Shown here piece after piece: positions 19,777-28,344 of a stretch of DNA of 64,000 bases; the first letter of the stretch is position 1, and each line of letters begins with the position of its first letter. The stretch spans positions 73,403,804 to 73,467,803 of the forward strand of contig OW386287.2 of assembly GCA_936432065.2 (NCBI GenBank), in the 5' to 3' direction. The notes under the pieces are model-generated. The model was not told the origin of the DNA. It searched no databases and saw only the letters and a list, made by a program, of their open reading frames with translations. Origin of the DNA: Rutpela maculata (taxonomy: Eukaryota > Arthropoda > Insecta > Coleoptera > Cerambycidae). A program made the translations under genes and the position numbers.

Positions 19777-20201
19777 TCTTCTTCTTTGGCATTACAACCC
19801 TTCGTGGGTTTTAGCCTGCTTCACCAGTTGTCGGCATTCGTCCCTATCATCTGCCTTTCTTCTCCAGTTCCTTACTCTCATAACTTCCAGACCCTCTCTA
19901 ACATTATCTAACCACCTTTTCCTAGGACTTCATCTTGCTCTCCTTCCTAGGGGTTTCCAACCCACCACTTTTTTGCCCACCTTTCCTCTCTCATTCTCTC
20001 TACATGTCCTAACCATCGTATTCGTTGTGCTTTACTAAACCGTACTATATCTGCCCCAGTCTATCATCTATTTCATGGTTCATCCTGATTCTCCAGCCGT
20101 TTTCTTCCCCTACCGGGCCAAATATTTTCCTTAATATTTTTCTCTCAAATATTCTGAGGTGCATTTCATTGTTGACTGTCAAGGTCCAGGATTCACAGCT
20201 G
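19777..20201 (-). mobile_element. LINE fragment with 13 bp TSD
   Basis: Flanked by AAGCAGAAGATTT at 19764-19776 and 20202-20214. On the minus strand it encodes the C-terminal end of a LINE reverse transcriptase: L-R-I-F-E-R-K-I-L-R-K-I-F-G-P, W-R-I-R-M-N-H-E-I and later N-W-R-R-K-A-D-D-R-D-E-C-R, a pattern common at the end of insect LINE polyproteins. It interrupts the E2 gene, and the 13 bp duplication supports target-primed insertion. Frameshifts present. Confidence 0.85.
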
Positions 20202-20506
20202 AAGCAGAAGATTTACTTTTGCCAAATAACGCACTGGTGGTGTCACACCCTGTTAATGCGTGAACAAAAAGTAAAGTTTTTTGCAAGTCTTCTCTCCAAT
20301 AGATCTTTGCATGGCTTGAATGTCACGAACATTATCAGATTTTTTGACAGACTGCATTAAAATGTTGTTAGAAGAATGATATAGTAGTAGGATTAAAATA
20401 TCAGTATCATCAGCTACTACAGTGACATGTTTTTCTTGGGCTATGTTTAAAACTTCTTTGACGATTAGTGTGTCTGCATCACCTTCTGCATGAATGACGG
20501 AATGTA
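20202..20506 (-). pseudogene. E2 gene, nuclease-like core
   Basis: Minus-strand translation gives H-S-V-I-H-A-E-G-D-A-D-T-L-I-V, then V-T-V-V-A-D-D-T-D-I-L-I-L-L-L, then after a frame change H-A-L-T-G-C-D-T-T-S-A-L-F-G-K-S-K. The three acidic boxes (E-G-D-A-D, D-D-T-D, G-C-D) in this order and spacing recall the catalytic carboxylates of FEN1/XPG-like and PIN-fold nucleases (E-A-x-x, D-x-D, G-S-D/G-C-D). This is motif comparison, not a database hit. A frameshift near 20253, an upstream TA insertion by E3 and a downstream LINE insertion leave this copy dead. Confidence 0.7.
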
Positions 20507-21039
20507 GGCCATTCATATTAGCTTTAGAATAGCCCAATAGAAAAAAAAAATTATAAAGTTTTGCCACTTGGGGATTAAACTTTTCAAGGGATGTACGTTC
20601 AAAATAAAAAAGTTCTCAAGCAACAAGAGGGAGCCTAAAACCCACCCCCTAAAGTGCAATTCGGTAGTTTTTTGTGTTTTTCTGGAAAACCGTTTGTACT
20701 ACAAAAAAAATTATACTTATAAAAAATGTTCCCAGTAAAATTCTGCATAAAAAAGTGTTTACTACCTAAATTGTTTAGAACAGAGGTTTTCGAGAAATAA
20801 ACTATTGAAGTTAAGGGTTGCATTAACAGAGATTCACGAACATGGTATATAATGTATCACTTATAATTCTAGGCGGCCGGTATCAAACAGGACAAACAGC
20901 AGTTTGTACATCTATTTAATCGCAGAAATGACCTTGACAGTGTAATTCAAATTTTTAATAATGGTTTATATTGGAGCTCTATATAGCTAAATCATTAGAG
21001 GGCAGTCTCAGTAAGCAAAGATATGCTTATTTTGATAAA

Positions 21040-21400
21040 TTTGTTGGCCAAGCGAGAAGTGCCGTGGTTCTTTCAAAATTACCTCCCACGTCGGCAGCAG
21101 TACAACAGTATTCCCGTCGTAGTTACCTTCAAATGCAAATATTGTGTTGACAACATTTGCATCCTGACCTTTGGGACTGGAAAAAAAATTATGATGCCCT
21201 GTCACCTGTCTATACCACTGAGTCACCCGCCCCGGCTTCTATTTTAAAATTAATAACCTGCAGTTGCAAACAAGGCTGTGGAAAAAGATGCAGCTGTACT
21301 AGGGCAGGCTTACATTGCACAAAAAAACGCGCCGATAACTCTACCTCAATGGTGGTGTGGAAACGAGTGCTCTTGTATAAATTGCAAAACTTTTTTATAA
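21040..21400 (+). pseudogene. C-terminus of an L-T-G-C-D-T-T-S family paralogue in E3
   Basis: Plus-strand translation shows L-P-P-T-S-A-A-V-Q-Q-Y, L-W-D-W-K-K-N (position of W-G-W in E2), P-A-P-A-S-I-L-K-L-I, then C-S-C-K-Q-G-C-G-K-R-C-S-C-T-R-A-G-L-H-C. These correspond in order to the C-terminal part of the E2 gene but diverge strongly from it, and it lies on the opposite strand. Stops and frame changes occur near 21145 and after 21320. It is probably the remains of the gene belonging to E3 itself. Confidence 0.7.
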
Positions 21401-21430
21401 ACCTCTTCTCCACTATAATACAACCTTAAG

Positions 21431-21768
21431 GCGCAGTTACACGGCGCGTGGTTCGCCGATCCACGAACCTGGTGCGTGGTTCGGCAAACCACGCGCCGTG
21501 TAACGGATAGCGAGCCAGATGTGTCAATACGGCGCGTGACCAATGCAGATTTCTTGTGGGGTTGTGGATTGTAGGCTCGTCAAAACTGCATGGATCGACT
21601 GATGACTGATCTTCAGCGCAGTTACCGACAACTAGATGGAAGATGCGAGCCGACGCGAGCAACGTCTCCCGAGTCGCAAGCCATGCCAAGTTACCTATGT
21701 CACACGGCGCATGTTTCTTGACTCGCCGAGCCAGGCTCGTCTAATCACGCGTCGTGTAACTGCGCCGT
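21431..21768. mobile_element. GC-rich MITE, TIR GGCGCAGTTACACG
   Basis: About 340 bp, starting GGCGCAGTTACACGGCGCGTG and ending with a near-perfect inverse (CACGCGTCGTGTAACTGCGCC). Much richer in G and C than its surroundings. GGTTCGCCGATCC and GGTTCGGCAAACC near the left end form a further small palindrome. No frame of interest. TSD not clear. Confidence 0.75.
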
Positions 21769-22139
21769 TACATTAAAATTATACCTAAAATACATGATTG
21801 TACCATGTTCGTGAATCTCTGTTAATGCAACCGCCAACTTCAATACCTAGCTGATTTCTCGAAAACCTCTCTTCTAAACAATTTAGCTAATAGACATTTT
21901 TTTATGAAGAATTTTACTGGGAACATTTTTTGTAAGTATAATTTTTTTTTTAGGACAAACGGTTTTCCAGAAAAACGCAAAAAACTACCGAATTGCACTT
22001 TGGGGGTGGGTTTTAGCTCCCACTTGTTGCTTGAGAACTTTTTTTATTTTGAAAGTACATCCTTTGACAAGTTTAATCCCCAGGTGGCAAAACTTTATAA
22101 TTTTTTTTTCTATTTATGCTAATATGAATGGTCTACGAA

Positions 22140-22440
22140 CTCTTCCTTGAAAATAACTCCCCAGTATATTGAAAAAGCGTTGTTTGTTTGTAGAGTTAGA
22201 AAGAAATTGGTTTTTCTTGATGATCACAGACGAATTTTCATCAAAGACTACTACAACAGACGACTGCTTCATGCGCAATGTGTGCTCCATATCTTTTATA
22301 TTTGCTTTTTCATACCTAAAACTATTGTCACTTTTCCATACTTTTTGTTGACATACGATTCATGTTGCTTTATGACATCACCAAATGTTGCAGAAGCGGA
22401 CCATGGTGACTGGTGAATTAATGCACCACCCTCAAGAACG
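22140..22440 (-). pseudogene. E2 gene, N-terminal-side part
   Basis: Minus-strand frames give S-A-T-F-G-D-V-I-K, then D-E-N-S-S-V-I-I-K-K-N-Q-F-L-S-N-S-T-N-K-Q-R-F-F, leading into the E3 insertion site. The F-L-S-N-x-x-N-K-x-R box just before the acidic nuclease-like core is a fixed feature of this family as I remember it. Frameshifts occur near 22300-22380. Upstream of 22440 no further coding similarity is clear. Confidence 0.6.
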
Positions 22441-22627
22441 TAGGAAGTACTTTGCTGGGAACGAGACCGTTGTATTTCATTGACATTCAGGTTATCCGAG
22501 ATGCTATCTATGAGTTTGTTAATGATGATTTATTGGTTTTTCTCATTTGCTGGGTACTATGGTCAAATAATGAGGTTGGTAGAGTGGATAACTCGTAATT
22601 CGTTTAGCTAATTACTAATTTTTTTTA

Positions 22628-22770
22628 CATTCTTTGATGTTTTTTCAAGATGGAGGGCAAATAAACGCATTTTGCGCGACATTATGGATGTATATTTTTA
22701 GTATGTTGATTAGGAGCGTGTTACCTACCATTTACAACTAGATTCATTTTTGTTGCAACTAGTTCCACCT
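22628..22770 (-). repeat. Right TIR of E2
   Basis: Inverse of 18719-18860; ends TAGTTCCACCT. Confidence 0.8.
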
Positions 22771-23119
22771 CTAACACTACTTCTACTATACTATAGATGG
22801 TGACTAATCCTAATTTTGTAGGGTTTAAATTTATTTTTTTAAGCAACGCAACGCAGTTTTTCAGATGTGTAATTTTTCCTGTATTTCGCGAGACGATATA
22901 TTAGGATTTTCTCTTACAGTTTCTAAAACAATGTGTTTTACAGCTTCTCTACCTGCTTTATTATATATTTTTGCTCGAGGTTTTACAAATGATCCAAACT
23001 CTTTTAAATTTTGTTGTAGCCTTTTGAATATTTTTATGTCTGGCTGTCTATTTTCCGGATATCTAAAAATATTGTTTAGGCGGAAACAAATTAAAGAAAC
23101 ATTTAAAAAGCTTAATTAA
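22771..23119 (-). pseudogene. Mariner-like transposase, N-terminal DNA-binding region
   Basis: Minus-strand translation from 23110 reads R-Q-P-D-I-K-I-F-K-R-L-Q-Q-N-L-K-E-F-G-S-F, A-G-R-E-A-V-K, then E-N-P-N-I-S-S-R-E-I-Q-E-K-L, followed by a stop. This is the paired helix-turn-helix layout (R-x-P-x-x-x-x-F-x-R-L, later S-x-R-E-I) at the N-terminus of insect mariner-like transposases. It is separated from the catalytic blocks by E2. Confidence 0.75.
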
Positions 23120-24956
23120 TAGCCTTTAATTTTAGTTCTTAGTATTTTCGAAGTAAGTGTCATAGTTTCTCAGATATAAATATTTAATCTAAATTCTTCT
23201 ATAAACGTTTGGACGCCATCTTTAAACTTCCATATTTCCGAAACTGTTAATCCTACAGAAATTAAATGAAAAAGGAAGTCATCTTCAGTTTCTAAACTTT
23301 CTTTTTGATCTCCATGATTTTTTCGCCAAAACTAATATTTTTTGAGATTTTGTAAAAATATTTACGTTTTATCGAAAGTACCTGTATAGTTTAAAGTATA
23401 ATTTTCTCTGTTTTCTCTAATGTTGTAAAGTAAATCATTTTTTGTTTGATTAAAGTTGCAGCAAAGAATATTTTTTATAGAATTTCGCAAATAGTAGAAA
23501 GGATAATGTCTGAAAAATCAAAATACAATCTATCTAAGAAAATATTAATTTAAATTTTGTATTCTTCAGATAACCTACTTCTGGTTATGCTAGAAGTTAA
23601 AAAGTCATAAAATGAATTTATTTACAAAATAATAATATAATATAATAATATAATATAATATTCGATCAACAATGAAAATCTAATTAAAATACCAATTTTA
23701 ATTCTTTGTAATTCCTGATAACCCACATCTAGTCGTGCTAGAGTCACTGTAAAATGAATTTATCCACGACCACTATATTAGGAAGGTATAATACGTCTAT
23801 TTTTCGTGGATTAAAGGCACTTTAATACACTAGTGGATTAGAATTCATAATACCACGCCTCGATTCTATAGAATTTTATTTAGAATTATTATTAATATTA
23901 ACATTAACATTTATATAAAGAACGATCTTCTTGTCATTCTGACCGGTATTAACCAAATTAACTCGATGGGGTTTTTCTTAGTCAAAATAAACTTGTCAGA
24001 TATGACGTTATTCAAAATCAAATTTTTTCACCTGCTCTCATACGGCTTTCACGCTCCTAATTTGGCCGTGGTCATGGATAAAACGTTGAATTACATTCAG
24101 GGATTAACAGCCTTTCAATCTACTCGAAAAAATGTGACTCTAAGCTGCGCCTCGAGTGCACATTTTTTCTCATAGATTAAAGGCTTGTTAATCCCCTTAT
24201 ATAATTAACAACTAGTATTTACAAAAAAATATCTTAAAAGTTTTTAATACATGACTTATCTGGAAAAATTTAAATTATCATTCGAAAATTCTTCTACATA
24301 GCTGTAAATTTGATAAACCTCATACCAACTGACTGACCTAAACGGTTATGCAGATAAAATTTGTGTGTAGTTTTCTAAGCATTTTAGAAATTGTAAAATA
24401 AAGTTATGCTTTGTTTCACAACATCCTCAAGCTTGTTGATCTTTAAAACAGCCATATCATAAAATTTACGTTTTAACTTTGACTTTACGACATGACGTTG
24501 CAAAATTATTGCTAAAATATGGCGACAAAGATTATTAGATAAAATTTAGTGGCTAAAAGCTAGTTAAGTAAATGAATATTCCTCTGTTATTCATATATTC
24601 ATGTTGACCCAATTTAAGGAGATATATTTGAATATATTTACGTAGCTAATAAGTTGGCTAAAAAATGTTTATTTATTTGTATGTAGGTGCCAAACAGTGC
24701 ACAATACAGCAATAGTTGAACATTTTTGAACCAACTTCTTATAAAATTTCACCCGTATGGGTGTGCCTTTGTATTTTCTATGCATTTGTCAACAAATAAC
24801 TTGCGAATGGCTGAATTGAATTTTTACAAATCGTTCGGCAAACGATTCATAATTTCCCTACGTAATAAGCTTTGGTCATACTTATTATATTCATATTTAT
24901 ACTGTTAACAGAATAAACACCTAATTTTAATTAAACTTATACCAACACATTCACCA
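23120..24956. other. AT-rich stretch with small repeats, no gene seen
   Basis: Contains a (TAATA)n-like microsatellite at 23625-23668, an imperfect direct repeat (ATAACCTACTTCTGGTTATGC at 23572 and its variant near 23729, each ending AAAATGAATTTAT) and the hairpin at 24099-24195. No coding similarity found. Confidence 0.6.
24099..24195. repeat. Inverted repeat, ~40 bp arms
   Basis: GGGATTAACAGCCTTTCAATCT ... AAAAAATGTG pairs with CACATTTTTT ... AGATTAAAGGCTTGTTAATCCC around a GC-richer loop (CTGCGCCTCGAG). Confidence 0.7.
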
Positions 24957-25266
24957 AAGCAAAAACCGCTGCCCAAGGAATCACTACTTCCACATCCAGG
25001 TTTTCTATCCAAGTCACTCACAACGAAAAAATTTTGTATGTGGAAATAATTATTTATGGAACTTTAATAATATAATATTTGAAATCCTCTACCCCAAAAA
25101 CCCATAAAACGATACCCCACATCGGTAGTAGGGTGGGGGTGGATGAAGTAAAAAAATATTTTGAGGTTTCTGGTTCTTATACACACACTAAATCACATTT
25201 TTTTTTCATCCCCTTTAATAAAGGGGTGGGGGTGGTAATGGGGGTGGCTAATGTCAAAATTATTGC
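24957..25266 (+). repeat. Repeat family R, copy R2 (3' truncated)
   Basis: Starts AAAAACCGCTGCCCAAGGAATCAC and follows R1 through the G-rich GGTGGGGGTGG segment to GGTGGCTAATGTCAAAA, then stops; the second half of R is missing. It abuts the decayed Gypsy element. Confidence 0.85.
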
Positions 25267-27690
25267 AGTCAGTTACTGACTCAGTCAGCTTGTACGCCAC
25301 CTCGCACCGTGAAAACTAGCCTTAAGGCACAGTGTGAGTTTTTCTACCCCGAATAACCATGGCGACAAACAGTTGATTCCTGTGTTTGTTCCTCAAAGGG
25401 CTGAACAATCAGTAGATTTGTGGGTTCTCGAGTCGACGAATTAACGAACCGTTGCAAGTGGGATAACTTGACTGTGATTCGATTAGTTGCAAATAGACTG
25501 CTTGGTATAGCAGGAAGATGATATGATTCCTAGGATCAACTTGCAGAAAATTGAAAAAGGATGAAGAAACTCCTGATTAAACAATTTACGAAACCGTTGC
25601 CGTTCGCTAAACTGCTTCGTGAAACTGCATTATATGAAACCCACAGTTGTCAAGACTTAAGTGAATACTGTTTTAATAAACTAGATAAATTAAAATCTTT
25701 ACAGCTGAACATTCCGAAAAGTTATTTGGTTGATACGATCATAGAGGAGATTACCGACGAAAATATTGCCAATCCGTCCAATCGTCTCGGAATAAATATA
25801 AATAAAAGAGCGACAATGTCAACGAAGTCGCGGTATCAAATAGCATGAATAAAAATCCCTATGCATTTTGAAGTTCGAAAAGACGGTAATGTTAAAATAA
25901 ACCTTGGTGATGTTCCTGATGAACAGAAAATTAAATGTGAAGAATTTTTAAGTGAATTTAATAATAGGATTTCGACATCTATGTCGAATCTAGGAAAAAC
26001 TAGTGCAACAAAAATGGAAATTAAGCTAATAACAAATAAACCAGTCGTTTGTAGTCCGTACCGATTGCCATTAAAGGAAAAAGAAATTTTACTAGGTATA
26101 ATTGGCTAATTGCTGTCGGATAATATAATCAAATTCTGCTTACGCTAGTCCGATATTACTCATTAAAAAGAAAACAGGTGACTGTCGGATGTGTGTTGAT
26201 TATAGACGTCTAAATACTATCAAGGATAAAGACAAATTTCCGCTTCCTTTTATTGACGATCAACTGGATTGATTAGGTGGAAATGCTCAGGGAAATAAGT
26301 ATGTGTTACACACTACACTCGATTTAGCTTCAAGGTTTTATCAAATGCCAGTGGATGAAGATTCAGTAGATAAAACGGCCTTGGTCACTCCATATTCGCA
26401 TTACGAATTTTTGCGAATGCCGTTTGGTCTGTGTAACTAGCCGTCGGTATTTCAAAGGTTAGTAAATAACGTGCTAGGATCTTTGAATAACAGTGTCGCA
26501 TTTCCGTAAATGGATGACGTTATAATTCCATCGACAACAGTTGAAGAGGGTCTGGAACGCCTGCAATCTGTGCTATAGGCTTTTCGTAAACATAATTTAA
26601 TGTTAAAAATTAATCAGTGGTCATTATTTCACACCAAAATTGATTATCTCAGGCGTGAAATTAGTGCTGATGGCATACGACCAAGACAACGCAAAATTGA
26701 AACTGTTTTGCATATGTGTGAACTAAAAACTAAGAAACAAGTATGACAGTTTCTCGGATTATCCGGCTATTTCCGCAAGTTGAAGTGAAAAACTATTCTG
26801 GTATTATAGAGCCGTTGACTAAACTTACGCGGAAAGGCTTCAAATGGTGTTGGAAAACAGAACTACAGGAAGCTTCCGAAACTATAAAGTCGACACTAAT
26901 GTCCAGACCAGTGCTGTCTATATTTGACCTTTTCTTACAAACCGAACTTCATACTGATACAAGTTCGACCGCAGTGGCCTCAATATTAAATTCAGCTGCA
27001 TGACGGGGTACATAGAGTGGTGGCTTATTTTAGCAAACAGACTACGATAGATCAGAAACATTATCATTCTTACGAATTAAAGACAATGGCCTTAGTCCTT
27101 TCTTTGCAAGCTCGTTACAGCATTTTCGCGTGTACCTGTTAGGGTTGAAGTTTATTGTTGTTACGGACTACAACGTTTTAAGGGCGGCTTTTTTCTACGA
27201 AGGACTTATTGCCAAGAGTTGGGAGATAGTGGCTTCAAGTGTAATAATTTACGTTTGACATTAAACACCGACCAGAGCACGAATGCCTCACGTAGATACA
27301 CTTAGTAGACTTCCCATCGCAAGAGAAGTGAATCAAGTAGACATCACAGAAGGAGATTGGATTGTAGTTGCACAATTACAGGACGGGTAGTTATTAAGGA
27401 TTGACCGGATATTAGCAACCTCTATAAAGAATTCGGAAACGAAGCAATACAAGAATTTGAGTTGAAAGGTGGCAAAGTATATCGGAAGTTACCCGATGGA
27501 CGGAAACTCTAGGTGGTACCCAAAGCAGCTCGTTGGCAAGTGGTGAGGTTGTGCCACGACAAAGCTGGATATATGAGTGTAGAAAGTACGCTGAAAGGAA
27601 TTCAAACAAATTACTGGTTTCCAAAAATGCGACGATTTGTTGTGAAGTATATTTTTTTCCAAAAACACCAAACTACTCAAATACTGTGAC
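25267..27690 (+). mobile_element. Decayed Gypsy-type element (internal part)
   Basis: Gag-like and pol-like frames follow in order, but no LTRs or primer site were found. Between gag-like and RT-like parts there is no D-T/S-G protease box, so the zinc knuckle and protease are missing. Stops and frameshifts are frequent. It is unrelated in detail to Gypsy A/B or C. Confidence 0.7.
25561..27690 (+). pseudogene. Gypsy gag-pol remnant (RT, RNase H, integrase start)
   Basis: 25561-25848 is a gag-like frame (L-S-E-Y-C-F-N-K-L-D-K-L-K-S-L). 25861-26109 leads into RT with V-V-C-S-P-Y-R-L-P. Then come C-R-M-C-V-D-Y-R-R-L-N, T-L-D-L-A-S-R-F-Y-Q-M-P, E-F-L-R-M-P-F-G-L-C-N and the catalytic box as a stop followed by M-D-D (usual Y-x-D-D; TAA-type damage at 26508-26510). 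After a stop and frame change, F-L-G-L-S-G-Y-F-R-K and L-H-T-D-T-S-S-T-A-V mark the RT/RNase H join. T-D-Y-N-V-L-R-A and P-H-V-D-T-L-S-R-L-P are late RNase H motifs. Integrase zinc-finger sequence fades out near 27690. At least eight stops or frameshifts. Confidence 0.8.
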
Positions 27691-28110
27691 TCGACGGTCG
27701 TTTCTCCCATATTGGCATCATCTGGAGGTAATTAAAACTAAAGTACAACTAAAAATGTAAATTTTTATACTAAAATATTGTCACTGTCCAACGCATTCAA
27801 CCAATCCGGTTCTCCTTATCTAAGCTCTGTTTCGGTTCGACAAACCGTGATCTAATAACCATTAAAGCCGACTACTTGAGATATGTTCTTTGTCACTATT
27901 TATACTATTTGTTATTGATATCTATTCTGTGATACATTCTATGAGGCGTTGGGTAACACTAGATTTTTCAGTTCTTCCATTTTTGAGATGGGTCATGTTC
28001 CTTGAATCCTGTTATAATTGGACGCATTGTTTGCCCCACATACTTAAAATTACAATCCTTACAACTAATTTTGAAGCATAAAGATACGCATTTTGGAAAC
28101 TATTAGACTT
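27691..28110 (-). mobile_element. Penelope-like element, GIY-YIG endonuclease end
   Basis: Minus-strand translation from 28085 gives K-I-S-C-K-D-C-N-F-K-Y-V-G-Q-T-M-R-P and F-K-E-H-D-P-S. This matches the C-x-x-C ... Y-(V/I)-G-x-T-x-R ... E-H layout of the GIY-YIG endonuclease at the C-terminus of Penelope-like elements. At 27694-27740 a sequence of the type ATGATGCCAATATGGGAGAAACGACCG resembles the 3' untranslated repeat common in these elements. Stops follow within the domain. RT is absent. Confidence 0.65.
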
Positions 28111-28344
28111 TTTCAAAATATTTTCCGAGTTACCGACCGAGTTAGAACTAACAAACTCAGGGTCTTTTTCACTCAAAGGGTTAAAGCAAAAAAAAAACAG
28201 TTCCAGGTTATTTTCTTACACTCCTGGCGTTGACAGCGTATTAAACAGATTAAACACAGTTAGTAGTTCAGTCAGAATTAGATGATAAGTGGAGAAGAGA
28301 ACGTCTCCCAAAACGTTGATGGGACGGAAAGAAACTTGGTAGGG
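28111..28344. other. Unassigned flank
   Basis: Between the Penelope remnant and the next LINE. No clear feature; AAAACGTTGATGGGACGG at about 28311 could be another Penelope-type 3' motif. Confidence 0.4.

Larger units (their letters stand above)
20507..22133. mobile_element. TIR element E3 inside the E2 gene (TA TSD)
   Basis: Begins GGCCATTCATATTAGC and ends with the reverse complement of GACCATTCATATTAGC, with TA on each side (20505-20506, 22134-22135). Deleting it with one TA makes the E2 reading frame continuous from the upstream part into H-S-V-I-H-A-E-G-D, strong evidence for the boundaries. Arms of about 340 bp run 20507-20850 and 21800-22133. The interior holds a plus-strand C-terminus of the same protein family (21040-21400) and a GC-rich MITE (21431-21768). 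Confidence 0.8.
18719..22770 (-). mobile_element. TIR element E2 carrying the L-T-G-C-D-T-T-S gene
   Basis: Termini AGGTGGAACTA (18719) and its reverse complement (ending 22770) begin arms of about 140 bp that match inversely, including GGTAACACGCTCCTAATCAA and AAAAATATACATCC. The element splits a mariner-like transposase. No clear target duplication is seen. It holds a minus-strand gene from about 22440 to 19207, interrupted by E3 (20507-22133) and a LINE fragment (19777-20201). Without those inserts it would be about 2 kb. The superfamily cannot be named with confidence. Confidence 0.75.
15283..23119 (-). mobile_element. Mariner-like element, dissected by later insertions
   Basis: Four pieces of one mariner-like transposase occur on the minus strand in the right order: N-terminus 22771-23119, first catalytic block 18391-18718, second 17760-17936 and third 16727-16939. 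Between them lie E2 (18719-22770), a TTAA-flanked MITE complex (17941-18386) and repeat R1 (16951-17650). A hAT element sits in the 3' region (15714-16633). Removing the hAT leaves continuous sequence down to about 15283. The mariner termini cannot be placed, so the outer limits are approximate. Confidence 0.7.

Noticed and set aside
21426..21689. 87-codon frame in the GC-rich MITE
   Set aside because: Open because GC-rich sequence has few stops; overlaps TIR palindromes.
22865..23119. 84-codon plus-strand frame
   Set aside because: It is the complement of the mariner-like N-terminus on the minus strand, which has the conserved residues.
25561..27690. Possible active Gypsy element
   Set aside because: Stops in the catalytic RT box and several frameshifts; no LTRs and no protease box.
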